64,000 nucleotides of DNA, from assembly GCA_964006375.1 (NCBI GenBank), contig OZ023266.1:15925565-15989564 (forward strand), written 5' to 3'. Position 1 is the first letter of the stretch. Every line of letters starts with the position of its first letter. This stretch comes from Tillus elongatus (Eukaryota; Arthropoda; Insecta; Coleoptera; Cleridae). Below, piece by piece: positions 30,470 through 44,893 of this stretch. The notes under the pieces were generated by a model. It worked only from the letters and a program-made list of their open reading frames with translations, ran no database searches and was not told where the DNA came from. Both the position numbers and the translations under genes were made by a program.

Positions 30470-33400
30470 TTTCCTTTACGTGACAGTAAAGGATTTTTTC
30501 ACGCCCGAGGGAGTACCACCCCTTACATCAAGGGGCCGGTGAAGTCCCAATGGACTTTTCCGGTTCTGCTGTATGAGTCGGTTTCCCTTACAAACAAAAA
30601 TGATGATGGCTCCTCCTTGTACAAAAGATTCCGAAGATAAAATACCCCTCCATTCAGATCTCCGGGACGTCTCCGGATCTCTCGAATATATGTGGCCTAA
30701 ATTCTAACCTGAACTCCGTACACCATTTCCTCCAGGCTAATAGGTCCCAACTCCTCTTCCTCGCCGAAAAACAGACATTAATCACCTCAATTTCCCGGGG
30801 TATGAACTCCTTACTTCCTTTAGATTGCACGGAGGTGTGTGCGCATACGTCCGTAGCAATCTACCCTACACCAGACTCCCCAATTTATAAGCTGGTAGAA
30901 AAGACATACTTTGAATGAAACTCTCTCTCAGGGCTGCAACTAAATTCATCTGTTGCATTTACCGGTCACCTTCTGACAACAAATTTGTCCAGCTCTTCGA
31001 CTGACTTTCTTAAAAAAAAAACGACCATCTCATTTCTGAATATCCTTCCTCAGCAGTCACTATTCTTGGTTACTTCAATGTTCATAATAAGTAATGGCTA
31101 GGATCTTCAAAAACTGATCCACAAGGGAGAGCAGCGGAGGCCTTTGCAGTCAGCAACTCTTTAGCCAATATGGTTCAGCAACCTACTTACTTTCCTCGCA
31201 TCCCAACATACAGCTCAAATCCCTTGGATTTCCTTCTTATTACAAAACCTGAATGCTATAAGACATCAGTCACCCCCCCCCCCCCTCGGTCGCTCAGACC
31301 ACGGTCACTTCTTCCTGCGCAATGCAACCTGACGTCACACAGTCATCACACCCACGTATCGTTTGGCACTACAACTCCTCGAACTGGGACGAAATGCGGG
31401 ATTATTTTTCCTCATTTACATGGGCGTCTGTCTGCTTCTCTCATCCTGACCCCTCTGATATCTCACAAAACCTCACCGAAGTTATCCAAGCTGGCATGAA
31501 ATAATTTATTCCACGTACACAGAAAACCTCTTGAGCCACTCAAAAGCCCTGGTTCTCTAAATCATGTGATAAGGCCAGACTTGAAAAGGTCAAAGCTCAC
31601 AAAACGCTTTTACACAATCCCAGTCAAGAAAATCGTCAAGCATTTAACGACGCAAGAAACCGCTATGTCCGCATTCTTTCTGAGGCAAAAAACTCGTTTA
31701 ATAACCTCATCAAAAACAAAGTCCTCTCAAGCTCTAAGGGCAGCAAACCTTTCTGGACTCTTGCTCAATCTATTGGGAATAATTTCTGCAAGAGCACGTT
31801 CACACCTCTTGTTTCAGGGGATAAAGTTGTTTTTAGCGCTCTGGGCAAGGCTGAACTTTTTGCCTCGTTGTTCACCGGCAATTCTACTCTCAACCCACCT
31901 CCAAATGTTCAACCACCAACAGTCCCCAATGTCTCGCATATCATTTTCAAAACTAAAAAGATACGAAAGATGCTATCTTCTTTTAACACCAGGAAAGCTT
32001 CTGGCCTTGACGAGATCCCAGCAATTGTTCTCAAAAAATGCGCACCAGAACTTGCTCCTGTCCTGATTCGTCTATTTCAGACATCTTACAATAGAGGCAT
32101 ATTCCCTAGTAACTGGAAAACTGCTCGAGTACAACCCGTCCCCAAGAAAGGATCGAAAGCGCTTCCTAGCAACTACAGGCCTATTTATCTCCTTTCAGTG
32201 ATCTCTAAAGTAATGGAAAACACCGAATTACTAAAATTTCTTGAAAAACACAGTCTAATCCACGACAGGTAGTATCAAGTGCCGACCTCCTTTCCTTTGT
32301 CACCCATTCTTGGAACAAGTCTATGGAACTACACGGTGAATCCCAGATTGTCGCTCTAGACATATCCAAAGCGTTCGATCAGGTCTGGCACGCAACACTG
32401 CTTAATAAACTACCGGCCTATGGCCTACCACCAAAACTCTGTACGTGGACAGCAAATTTCCTCTCCAACCGGAGCATTTCTGTTGTCGTGGATGGCTATT
32501 CCTCTAAACTGTATCCAATTAATGCAGGATTTCTTCAATGTTCAACTTTAGCCCCTACTTTGTTTCTTCTCCACATCAATGACCTCCTCTCTAGCACATC
32601 CAACCCAGTTCACAGTTACGCGGACGACAGCACCCTCCACTCAAATATTCAATATTCTAAGCCTGTCTCTTTAGCCCAATTAGATGAGGATCGCATACTC
32701 ATGGAGGGTTCTATCTCCGTGGATCTCCAAACAATATTAGACTGGGGAAGTAGAAATCTTGTACAATTCAATCCCACGAAATCACAGTCTTGCTTTCTTT
32801 CTCATAAGAGGTACACCAGCCCTAGATCCATCACAATAAACAACCAAGTTATTCAAAGTAATGAGTCCTTTTCACTTGTTGGCATCTCTGTGGATCAAAA
32901 TCTCAATTGGCACCAACATGTCACATCAATTGCAGAAGCGGCTGCTAATAAATTAGGTTTTCTCTTCCGGGCTCGCAAATACTTTTCACCAGCTAATCTC
33001 TATACTTTATATACTCTTGATATCCTGGACTCCATTCAGAAGAGAGCTATACGTCTCATCGGTGACCCTACCCTCACCCAAAGGCTGCCATCCCTTACCC
33101 ACCGACGTGCCGTTGGTGACCTTTCTCTCTTTTTTATAGATATCTGCACGGGCACTGCTCAGAGGAGCTTTCTTCCATAGTTCCTCCACCTGCTGCCCGC
33201 AACAGATCTACCAGGGGAACAGAGCGAATGCACCCTTTTACTGTCCAGGTCACCAGACATAGAACATCTTGTTATGCCCGCTCTTTTGTCCCGAGGACTT
33301 CCAAGTTGTGGAATTCCTTGCCGGCACATGTTTTTCCTTCTCCCCCGAACCTCCAAACCTTCAAGTCCAGAATTAACAAGTTGCCTCTGTCCTCCTTGTC

Positions 33401-33470
33401 GACACCCACGGTACGATAGTATTTAGGCTGTAAGTCCTCGTGGTGTGTTGTTGAAATAAAAAAATAAAAA
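30470..33470 (+). pseudogene. LINE family J, copy C: longest copy, endonuclease to poly(A)
   Basis: Jockey/CR1-like LINE retaining most of ORF2. Endonuclease traces start at about 30690 (ICGLNSNLNSVHHFLQANRS, LLFLAEKQT) and continue in broken frames to about 31500, with PRIVWHYNSSNWDEM. The linker and RT fingers lie at 31566-32272 (KASGLDEIPA, LPSNYRPIYLLSVISKVMEN). The RT core is the 285-codon frame 32323-33180: motif A ALDISKAFDQVWH, a degenerate motif B (PQGSAL replaced by LQCSTL), motif C YADDST, and thumb GISVDQNLNWHQH. Deletions remove about four codons after KVMEN, the RQYGF region, and a block between TLYT and LDILDSIQKRAIRLIG. The 3' tail GTTGTTGAAATAAA is at about 33445. Several stops and shifts: dead, but the best template for the family consensus. 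Confidence 0.9.
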
Positions 33471-34199
33471 ATACTAGGCCTACTATGCCTTTAGTTGACA
33501 ACGCGCACAAAGCAAATGTACATAGCCGTTTACAGTCTATGTACTGGGTTTATATTAAACTATATTTTTATTAATTTCAGTTTTTAAGACATCAATACTT
33601 AGATTCATTTTAATTGTCAAATTGTTTAAGTCCTTAACCTCTTCGAAGCTAAATGTTATGGCTGTCTGGAGGCACTTTGCTAAATTTTATACAATTACTA
33701 TAATGTACCTTCATTAAGTTGACTGACGATGCGGAATCTAACGATCATTGAATTCATCAGAACAAAGTTTTGTGGTTTCCTTGACAATTTTGCAGTTCGT
33801 TAATTTGAGTGCCAGACGTCACAAAAACCTTTGTCTAAATCACACTTGATATTTAAATTAAAGTGGTTAAGCTCACCCTAATCATTTACGATTTCTGAGT
33901 TCCGCAGAGGCAGTTGTTCAATCTGATAAAAAAATACATTTGATGAATGAGATAGTTCAAGCTGATACTCAACCTAAATATGTAAAGTATTTATTAAAAC
34001 AGTTGAATGTAAGATGTTCCCTCCATTATCGTCACATCGCATACCTTCAAGTATGTTCACTTTTGTGAAATTGAATCTGAAGGAGGCACTTCGTGCCTAA
34101 ACAGCTGTGGTATACGGGGTGAGTTTTTTAAAGTGTTACATATTTACACACATTACGTCCACTTATCTGTATTTCGAGGCGTGAGGGAAACTGTATATT
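33471..34199. other. Unassigned DNA
   Basis: No motif recognised. Confidence 0.4.
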
Positions 34200-34459
<260 letters not shown>

Positions 34460-34784
34460 GTTTTTAAATTGATGCAAAAAAATTTACAGTGGGATTCTTT
34501 GCGCGAAAAATAAGGGCTGTATTTTTTATAAGTTTTTCTTTAAACCCATTTTCCTCCAAGTTACAGCCCTTTGAAATTTTGGCAAAAAAAAGTTTCAGAT
34601 CGATGTCACATGAATTTACAGAGTGGTTGTTAATTGCTGAAAAATCTAGTACGTGGTAGACTGTCAATTAACGTCATAATTACACTAATATGTTTATATG
34701 TATTGTTCTGGCTTTTATTAATTTTCAAAAATTCATAATAAGAAACAACAACTATTGTACTACTATTTTATAATTAATAATTAA

Positions 34785-36190
<1,406 letters not shown>

Positions 36191-36229
36191 TAAGAAACGA
36201 AAAGACATATTAACAAAATGTCAGTACGT

Positions 36230-37263
36230 ATCATCATAATAAATGTTGAAAATGCCCCCCTTCGGAGAGAACGCATGACTCTAGTCTGTTTCTCATTAAA
36301 CTTCGTAATCTATGAAAAATACCGGGTGTGTTTTTTATAATATCACATGATGCGATAATACGATTTCTGAGGTCATCGATGTTTTCAACAGGACTTGAAT
36401 AAACTAAGGTTTACAGAAAACTCCCACAGGCAAAAATCCAACGGATTCAATTCAGGAGATCGGACAGGCCAATTCTGTGGGCCTCCTCGACCTATTCAAC
36501 GACTTGGGTAAACTTCGTTCAAGTAGTTACGAGCGTTGATACTAAAATGAGCCGGAGCCCCGTCGTGCATGTACCACATTTGTTGTCTAATCTCTAAAGG
36601 AATATTTTCAAGAAGTGGGGTCAACTCCTCTTTGAGTAGATGACAGTACACTTCTCCATTTAGTCTCATCGGAGGAAAATATGGTCCAATTAAGTCATCA
36701 CCAATGACAGCAAGCCATACATTAAATGAAAACTGGTGTTGAAAATGAGATTCCGTAATTTCGTGTGGGTTTTCTTCAGACCATATGTGGTTATTATGAA
36801 AATTTTTAATAGATTCTCGTGAAAAATTAGCCTCATCAGTAAATAAAATACGAGATAAGAACTGTGGAATTTGCGTGATCATTTGAAGCATCCATTGACA
36901 AAAAATTAAACGAGGTAAAAAATCACGAGATAAGTGCGCTTGAACTCGTTGGATATGGTTGGGATACAGTAGTTGTTCTTTTAAAATTATAAATACATTT
37001 AAGACTTGAGCGATTCTTCTTGTACTTGTACCAGGGTATTCTTCAGTTCAATTAAGGACAGCCTCTTCAAGCGGCGGCATTTCTTTAAAATTTTCCTTCT
37101 TCTTGCAGACGTTGATGAATGCATGCGAATATGCTGTGATGGGGTACAGTTCGATTTGGATATAACTCAGTGTAGAGGCGCTGTGCTCTTAATCCATTGC
37201 CATTAGCACGGCCATATTCAAAATGCATATCTGCCATTTCGGAATTGGTATAATTTACCATTT
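36230..37263 (-). pseudogene. DD41D mariner-like transposase, nearly full length, broken
   Basis: Cut-and-paste DDE transposase of the IS630/Tc1/mariner superfamily. The amino helix-turn-helix region is at 37085-37270 (MVNYTNSEMADMHFEYGRA, YPNRTVPHHSIF; the DUF4817 type as I know it). After a stop, further pieces (EEYPGTSTRRIAQ, FLPRLIFCQWML) lead into the frame 36496-36891. This has the first catalytic Asp in LFTDEANF and the second in MHDGAPAHF. A Trp-to-stop change follows SR. The same frame then gives IGRGGPQNWPVRSPELNPLD with the third Asp. I count 41 residues between the second and third Asp, hence DD41D. The carboxyl end resumes in another frame as ENIDDLRNRI and GGHFQHLL near 36240. 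Stops and shifts make it inactive. The 60 kb element carries a related transposase. Confidence 0.88.
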
Positions 37264-37611
37264 TATTCACTTATTTGTTCTAAGTGTTTAAAAAATTCTC
37301 GATAGAGTGACAACAACCAGAAGAATTAATATTAGTGTCATTATGACGCTCTTTGACAAGCCTACCACGTACTTGATTTTTCAGCAAATAACAACCACTC
37401 TGTAAATTCATGTGACATCGATCTGAGTAATATTTTATTTTATTTTTGTGATGAAACTAACAATTTGATGATAAAATGTCAAGATATAAAAAAGTTGCTA
37501 AATGAGTTCTTCTTTCTAAATATTTTTGTTAATTGAAAACGGTACACACAATAAAAAGTCCTGATAAAAAATAATGTAAGGGTAGGTTTTTTCACCCTCT
37601 TGTGATAGCAT

Positions 37612-37720
<109 letters not shown>

Positions 37721-38050
37721 CCGAGGGATAACTCATAAAAATCAATTGATTTGAACTAAACTTGGCATATCTTTTCATTGAATTAAGACCACGGACGAGT
37801 AGTATATCAGATATAACGGATATTTTTTCCCACAAAAAATATACAAAAATATTTTTGAAAACGCTATATTTTTGTACCTATCAGAGTAACTGGAATGAAA
37901 CTTTAAATGTGGCTAAATAGTGTGAATAAAACTATATTGTGAAATTCAACTAATTGGTACACAATATTTAGAGTTTTTCCAAATTAAAAATAAAACCTGA
38001 AAGACATGCGTTGAAACGACTTAGTGATTAAAGCCGAATGCCTGAGAGAC
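37721..38050 (+). repeat. Diverged composite module B
   Basis: ATAACTCATAAAAATC and GAACTAAACTTGGCATATC match the module-B start seen after (AT)n in other composite elements. Similarity fades after about 37900. Confidence 0.5.
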
Positions 38051-38059
38051 AGAGTAGTT

Positions 38060-38560
38060 ATGTAATTTTTAGAACTCATAGTATTAAAACCGTATTCACA
38101 ACACATAAAAAACCGTCAAATCTGATAAAAATTCCCAAGGATACGATTCCAACGGACTTTACGAAATTCCTTGTTCCGACTGTTCCCGAACTTATGTAGA
38201 ACAAACAAATAGACGCATCCACAATAGAATACATGAACACACCCTCGCAGTTAGAAAATCCGACCCCTCATCGGCCCTGGCCATGCATTATATTCATACA
38301 GGACACAAAATAGACTTCGACAATGCCAAAACAATAGCCCCGGTTTAAAACTTCCAAACCAGAATTATGCGCGAAGCAATCGAGATCGAAAAACCTCCCG
38401 ATTGTTCAAGTAAGAGAGATGATGGTCTTCGTCTTCCGATTACTTGTAAACCTATTATATCCTAATTACAAACACACTAAAAGATAATAAATTCAATAAA
38501 CAATTTTATCTCCCCGTTACCTAACTCAAGAAATACGTGCAGTCCTTAAATCCTTTAAGT
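38060..38560 (+). pseudogene. Penelope-like fragment, GIY-YIG domain (second PLE family)
   Basis: One frame at about 38142-38345 reads GLYEIPCSDCSRTYVEQTN then RRIHNRIHEHTLAVRKSD and MHYIHTGHKIDFDNAK. This is the GIY-YIG block of PLE proteins, with the usual YVGQ Gly changed to Glu. After a stop it continues RIMREAIEIEKPP to about 38430. Upstream, TTHKKPSNLIKIPKD in another frame matches the conserved pre-GIY linker. The sequence differs clearly from PLE copies 1-3, so this is another family. RT absent. Confidence 0.8.
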
Positions 38561-38825
38561 ACCGTGTCGAAAGCCCCTGACGCAACAAATACCTGCAATA
38601 CTCTAAATACTTTAAGTACCCTGATGGAAGCCCCTGACTTATTGACCGTGACCTGACTCATTACACTGATAACGAAGCAGGTAGACGAAACGGTACATAC
38701 AATACAAGACTTGCAACGAACTGCCAGATCTCTTGGGCCCAGGGTTGAACACACTGAGACCATAGAGACTATCTCCGGCGAGACGTGAGGAGTAGGCAGA
38801 TTGAGGTCCTGTAATCGAGCTACAA

Positions 38826-39545
38826 CAATCAGGAGGCCTGTGCAACAGTATGTCTTAAAATTAACATCGGAAAAACAAAATGTATGACAAACCTCGTCGC
38901 TAGTAACAACCTGATTACTGAAAATTCTGAGGTGGAATGGGTAGATAAATACACATATTTGGGCTACGAGATAAGCATATCCAAAGTCAACTAAACATGC
39001 GAGATAAATAGAAGAGTTATACTCTCCTGGGCGGCTTACGGCAAACTTCGAGACGTTTTCAGAGGCGACCTTCCAGTATGCTTGAAGAGAAAAGTTTTCA
39101 GCCAATGTGTTCTACCGGTTATGACCTACGGCGCCGAAACACAAACCCTTACCAACGCTTCTGCTAAGAAACTAAAAGTAGCACAGCGCAAAATGGAGAG
39201 GTCGATGCTTGGCGTTTCGTTACGTGACCACATTAGAAATGAAGAATTACGCAGAAGAACAGGAGTGACTGATGTGGTCGTACATGTGGCAAAACTCAAA
39301 TGGAAGTGGACGGGACATGTGGCTCGCATGCAAGATGACAGGTGTACAAAACGATTACTTGAATGGAGACCCAGACCCGATAAAAGAGACAGAGTAAGAC
39401 CACCAGCTCGCTGGACAGACGATATTACAAAAATTACAAAAAACTGGATTCGTAGCGCTCAAGACAGAAAAGAATGGACTCAACTAGGGGAGGCCTATGT
39501 CCAGCAGTGGACGCAGAAGGCTGATTGATGATGATGATGATAGAC
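38826..39545 (+). pseudogene. RTE-type LINE, 5'-truncated, with (TGA)n 3' tail
   Basis: Reading begins at about 38850 with LKINIGKTKCMTN, then EWVDKYTYLGYEI, EINRRVILSWAAYGKLRDVF and, in the frame 39082-39528, CLKRKVFSQCVLPVMTYGAE, RKMERSMLGVSLRDHIRNEE, RPPARWTDDI and EAYVQQWTQKAD. This is the carboxyl end of the RTE-clade endonuclease-reverse transcriptases that are common in insects. It ends with tandem TGATGA at 39526-39543, the simple-repeat tail typical of RTE. The catalytic RT core is missing (5' truncation); at least one stop lies near 38990. The final 149 codons are intact. Confidence 0.9.
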
Positions 39546-39589
39546 AAAATAACCAAATTACTGAAGGAACATCATCTTTATGCGCATAA

Positions 39590-40070
39590 CAAAGATCGGC
39601 ACCATGCTTACATCAGTAAAAACGCCAATGGGCCTCTCCACATGTCAAGGTAAACAAGATATTATGCGAATGCGGAAAGGTAATACATAGGGCAAACTAC
39701 AAGAACAGTAAAAACAAGCGGGCTGGAGCATCAAAGACAAAAACAGTTACAGCAACCAGAAAAGGTGGCGTTAGCGGAACATGCTATTTTAATAAAGAAC
39801 TTAGTTCAACTTGACAAAACGGAGGTTATTGTCAAAGTAAAGAAATATCGCCATCAAATAAGGAGGAAGGTGCTTCAAATGCAGAGACGTTCTGAAAATT
39901 TCAACCGATATGGCGGTTTTAAGTTAGGTCGAACAGATAGCAACAGAAAGGATTTCACATGCCCTGACAACATGACACCGTACACATCATTGAAAAAATC
40001 GAGAACGGTGACGACGCAACGATGTCGCTACACAATATGCCTACGTCGTCCAGTACCAATCGATTAGTAC
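39590..40070 (+). pseudogene. Penelope-like fragment, GIY-YIG carboxyl end (third PLE family)
   Basis: A broken frame reads ILCECGKVIHRANY, then RTVKTSGLEHQRQKQLQQ, and the open frame 39765-40067 gives MALAEHAILIKNLVQLDKTE and VKVKKYRHQIRRKVLQMQRR, then ENFNRYGGFKLG. The pattern CxCGKV...EHQ...LQQPEKxALAEHA...NNFNRDGGxxL is the carboxyl part of another common insect PLE. The first GIY motif is deleted or degraded (YKIPC expected). Not functional. Confidence 0.75.
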
Positions 40071-40304
40071 AGTCGATTGCATCATCCACGGCTAGAAGAA
40101 GAGTTGCCAGAGATATGTCTGTTCCGTTTCAATCCAGCTTCTAAAGAAGCCAGCAGTTCTGGTTGGAAAAACGTCTAGCTTAGTGTGTTAGACCACGGAA
40201 AAATATCCCGAAAGTCATTAAGCGTTACAAGTCAAACTCACTCTCGATAAATGTTTGTGTCTCAAAAAATAATGAATCTATTGTAGAGAAATTTGGTATA
40301 CCGT

Positions 40305-40443
40305 CATGTTTTAGTAAATTTTCTTTAAAAAAAAGTTCACTAATGAGGAGATACCGACTTGTAAATTTTGAAACACTTTCTTCAAATGACTGCGAACCAG
40401 GCCCCCTAGAACCCATATCCAGGGTCAGTTTGAATTTTTATAT

Positions 40444-40504
<61 letters not shown>

Positions 40505-41762
40505 GTGTATCACACCGATGATTCAAAAAATAATGGTGTGATTTTGATCGAATTTGGCACATACCTTCCTTTTGCAAGTGGGTTGGACAAGGTTGTTAGT
40601 CAGGAAAATCGGCCTAGGTTTTCCTGGAAAATTTTGTATTATTTGCAACTGGCTTGGATAGGTTCGTTATCCAGGAAAATTGGCCCAGGTTTTCCCGGAA
40701 ATTTCTGTGTTTTCTTTGGAAAAAAAATTATATCTCCGGAAATAACAAAGCAAAGGCAACCAAATTTAGTAGGTTGGTTTCTGTCATAGAGAGTATCCTC
40801 TGTACCAGAATTGAGATATATATCTTAAAAGACAAAAAGTTATAGGTAAATAAATTTTTATTCAATTAAATCTGATTCAAGATAGTTGAAATGTGAAAAC
40901 TGATTGATCAGAATGTGAGTACAAAATACTACAAGAAATGACTAACAAGCTCTTAGATATGTGTCTAAGTCGTTATTTTCCTTGATTTCGTTAAAATATG
41001 AGCAAAAAATCCATTGTAAATCAAAATGGTTTTGTGTAAATTGTAAAACGTTGAACAATTAACATGTATTATGGAATATACCTGCTATTACATACATGTC
41101 GAGCGTAGCTAAGTGGACTAAGCTCTGTACATCGGGCTATCGACTCCTACATGACGAGTTATAATCCTAGTTACTGACTTTAACTTTTTTTGTCTCATTT
41201 CACTTTACCGTCATCTAATCAGATTGTGTTTTCTACGGTAAAGCTCAATATAATTGTTATTATGCAAGAAACGAGAGAACATTGCATACATTACCTATAG
41301 GGTGTCTTGGGCTGCATCTTATAAAATTGTTTTGACAATCACAGGCTGGCCCACAAGTCGTTGGTGATACCAACAATACTTTTTTGGAACATTCCTTTGG
41401 CGTTTATGCATTTTTAATCAAAATATTATGCACGTTTGTAAAAAAATCGAGACGCAGTAAGGGCGTTTTGGTAGCGAATTTTCATTAAACGCTTCAAAAT
41501 TCAATAACGCAATTTGCTATTAACCCAATGTTCGTCAGCTAGGAAACAAGTTTTCTCGGAAACGCTTTAAGTTTATTTTCGGAGAATTTCTGTACATTTT
41601 CAAACAAGTTATTTTGATAAAGTATGGTACATTGTTCCTACTATATAGGTTATACCGGTGACCAAAATTAATGCCTTCTTGCATTAAAGATACATATTTA
41701 TTATCTGTAAAAAACTTTTTTATGAAAATTCACTTCCATAACGCAATTGCTGCGTCCACATT
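40305..41762 (+). mobile_element. Composite (AT)n element, full-length plus-strand copy
   Basis: Terminal hairpin at about 40310-40342, module A (TTCAAATGACTGCGAACC, CTAGAACCCATATCC), then (AT)n. Module B appears as two partial units at about 40510-40770 (CACACCGATGATTC, CCTTCCTTTTGCAAGTGG). After about 450 bp of other sequence come module C (41245-41400, CAATATAATTGTTATTATGC) and module D bounded by inverted termini at about 41448 and 41757. Total about 1.45 kb, the same order as the nested copy at 34.8-36.2 kb in reverse. The 148-codon frame at 40343-40789 reads the modules and is not a gene. Confidence 0.65.
40447..40500. repeat. (AT)n microsatellite, 54 bp
   Basis: Shortest AT core among the composite elements. 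Confidence 0.96.
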
Positions 41763-42732
41763 TTTTTCTTATAAACTTTATCATCTACCAAAATAAAGGT
41801 TTCTAGGCGAATATAAAATTAAGTATTTCAACATTTTTATGTGCTTCCATAACAAATTTTAATTTTAGACAGTTAATAATTTAACAATATTATGCAAACT
41901 TGCCTAGTTAACACAAAAAATTCTTTTTATGTCCGTTTTTATTAAAACCTTGTGAAAAAAGACATTTCCATAAGTCACCCAGCAAGATATTTTATCTTTA
42001 TAAAAAGTTGTGAAAAGAAAAAAAATACAAGTAACATTTGCATCTTAAGCGACTTATGAATACTAATTCCATGCCTCTGCTTCCTCCTCGGGAGAAAAAG
42101 TAAATTCGCAGGTCGGGAACCCAGGCAATTAGCAGAACTAGAGGGTTTCCCGTGTCAGGTGACCCCTTGGCAATTAATACGATCACAAGCTTACGGTACA
42201 GATTGTCGCAGGCGTCAGAGAGAAACAATTGACTCTGGTGGCCGATCGTTCAGCGCCACCTGCCTGTAATGCATGAACTTGACCCAGTCCGGGTTTTGAT
42301 GCCGCAGGCTTCTCGTGTAATTTGATCCTTTTAGTGGCGAGTTATTTCCGACTGTTTTATTGCAGAGACTGTTGTATTATCATTTGATGTTTCCAGACTT
42401 TACTGTTAGGTTTATACGAAATTATCTAGCCTGGGGAATAAAACCTTTATAATTTAGAGTTTATCTGCTAGGATTATATTACTAAATTTAGAATCTAATT
42501 CAGGTTTATATAAAGGCAGCTTTCCTAGAGAATTTAATGCGCGTTTTAGAAACGCAAAAATTTGAATCATTTCCCTATAAGGGGCTTGTTGGTGATGGTT
42601 TAATAGGCAATTATTAGTATGGTATACAATAAGAGAAAAGTTTTCAAAATCTTTGACAGTCAAATAGACTAATTCTAGATGAGGATGTCACCCTTAAATA
42701 CCAAAAATCCATCTAGAAAAATTGTATCAGGT
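41763..42732. other. Unassigned DNA
   Basis: No gene or transposon motif recognised. The section 42040-42340 is less AT-rich and may be unique sequence. Confidence 0.4.
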
Positions 42733-43160
42733 CCAGTGGCGGCTCGTCAGATGACGCAGGTGGAGCGCTGCTTCACCTATATTATTCGGGCTAAATTTTT
42801 TAAATTAAAATCCACTATAATTTTAATTTTTTATTTATTATCTCAAATCCATTTGGTACAACCACATAAAAAATATCTAGTTACGTCATGCCGCAGTTAA
42901 TAATGTATTTTTATAGTAATTTCTGGTACGATATAATTTGCAAGTGGCTATATGAACTGGGTTACCAGTCCGAAGCCAAACAAACAAACAATAATTTGCA
43001 AGCCGGCCCCGGATCACCGCGCTTACGTATTGCGGACCACAATAGAGCAACGAGCAACTTCCGACTGACTGAGCCAGATTCGTTTGTAGACAAATGCTGC
43101 TTCGACTTCGGGACGCTTGCATGAGACGGTTGCAGTGGCAACAGCCCGCGCACATCACAA
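42733..43160. other. Possible hAT-like terminus and unassigned GC-richer DNA
   Basis: CAGTGGCGGCTCGTCAG at 42735 resembles a common hAT terminal inverted repeat, followed by GATGACGCAGGTGGAGCGC. I could not find its inverted partner, nor an 8 bp duplication, within about 1 kb. Opposed frames at 42886-43158 show no family motif. Confidence 0.3.
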
Positions 43161-43608
43161 AAGTGATGCAGCGTTCTGAGCCTGCTTCAAACCTTGGTTT
43201 CCCTCGTTTGTTTACATTGAGTCGGATCGTCAGACGCGTATTAATATTTTTACTATGTTGCCGTTAAATAATCTGGTATTTGTCACATTTACAGACTTTG
43301 AAAAGCTGGATTTTTCATGTTTCTTTTTGGTAAGTGAAATTGATTTGTTTATTATCACCTCTAAAAGAATAATTTAAAAATATTAGATATAAAATTTTAA
43401 GTTATAAAAAAATAGAAGGCCTCGAATTTGAAGAAAATATGCTTGTAGCTCGCCCCTCTATAAACAGATTTCCATAATACGCGTCGTATTATAGTACCGT
43501 ATGCGTGAGTGTATAGTGTCCTCTCATTGAATATTTCTGGTTATTATTCCGAAAATTATTCCTTCTGAAAATCTATATTTTTGTACAGATGGATTTTTAA
43601 AAATTTAT
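43161..43608. other. Unassigned DNA
   Basis: No motif recognised. Confidence 0.4.
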
Positions 43609-44893
43609 TTCAACAACACACCACGAAGGCTCACAGCCTAAATACTAGCGTACCGTGGGTGTCGACAAGGAGGTAAAAGGCAACTTGTTAATTCTGGACT
43701 TTAAGGTTTGGAGGTTCGAAGGAGAAGGAAAAATATGTGCCGGTAAGGAATTCCACAACTTGGAAGTCCTCGCGACAAAAGAGCGGACATAACAAGATGT
43801 TTTATGTCTGGTTACATGGACAGTAAACAGGTGCATTCGCTCTGTTCCCCTGGTAGATCCGTTGGGGGCAGCAGGTGGAGAAACTATGGAAGAAAGGTCC
43901 TCTGAGCAGTGCCGGTGCAGATATCTGTAAAAGAGAGAGAGAGAGAGAGGTCACCAACGGCACGTCGGTGGGCAAGGGATGGCAGCCTTTGGGTGAGGAT
44001 AGGGTCACCGATGAGACGTATAGCTAGCTCTCTTCTGAATAGAGTCCAGGATAGCGAGCGTAGAAGCGACAGCGGTACCCCAGATGTGGGAGCAGTATTC
44101 GATGTGTGGCCTTATTTGTGAAGTACATAACGTATAGAGATTAGCTGGTGAAAAGTATTTGCAAGTCCGGAACAGGAAACCTAATTTCTTGGCAGCCGCT
44201 TCTGCAACTGATGTCACATATTAATGCGAATTGAGATTTCGATCCACAGAATGGCCAAGAAGTGAAAAGGTCTCATTATTTTGAATAACTTGGTTGTTCA
44301 TTATGATGGGTCTAGGGCTGGTTTTTGTCTTATGAAATATAATGAATTGTAGAAGATTTCTACTTTCCCAGTCCAATATTTTTTGGAGATCCACACAGAC
44401 AGAACCCTCCATAAGTCTGCGATCTTCATCTGATTGGGCTAAAGAGACAGGCTTAGAATATTGTATATTTGAGTGGAGGGTGCTGTCGTCTGTGAATTGG
44501 GTTGGATGTGCTAGAGAGGAGGTCATTGATGTGGAGAAGAAACAAAGTAGGGGCTAAAGCTGAACCTTGAGGAACTCCTGCATTAATTGAATATAGTTTA
44601 GAGGAATGGCCATCCACGACAACAGAAATGTTCCGGTTGTAGAGGAAAATTGCTGTCCAGGTACAGAGTTTTGGTGGTAGGCCATAGGCTGAAAGTTTAT
44701 TAAGCAACGCTGCGTGCCAGACCTGGTCGAATGCTTTGGATATGTCTAGAGCGACAACCTGGGATTCACCGTGTAGTTCCATAGACTTGTTCCAAGAATG
44801 GGTGACAATGGAAAGGAGGTCGGCAGTTGATCTGCGCTTACGGAATCCATACTGCCTGTCCTGGATTAGGCCTGTAGTTGCTAGGAAGCTTGC
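43609..44893 (-). pseudogene. LINE family J, copy D: internally deleted
   Basis: Minus-strand copy with the family 3' tail at 43609-43640. Frames at 44453-44782 carry MELHGESQVVALDISKAFD (motif A) and INAGVPQGSALAPTLFLLHI (motif B, intact here). The catalytic motif is destroyed: relative to copy C about 7 nt are missing at SYADD, so the text goes from NPIH straight to RRQH, and DDST survives only in the next frame (44221-44526). Upstream, SNYRP is joined directly to IQDRQYGF at about 44870, deleting the block between. The copy stops at 44893 inside the fingers region. Confidence 0.87.

Noticed and set aside
38521..39105. 194-codon minus-strand frame
   Set aside because: It lies opposite the PLE fragment and the 5' part of the RTE LINE, whose plus-strand frames carry real motifs; the minus frame has none.
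40081..40200. Additional hammerhead in the 3' region of the third PLE fragment
   Set aside because: No CTGATGA/GAAAC pair at usable spacing.
42735..42751. Complete hAT element starting CAGTGGCGGCTCG
   Set aside because: No inverted partner end or 8 bp duplication found; listed only as a possible terminus.
42886..43158. Overlapping opposed frames of ~80-90 codons
   Set aside because: No domain, no conserved motif, and both strands open by chance.
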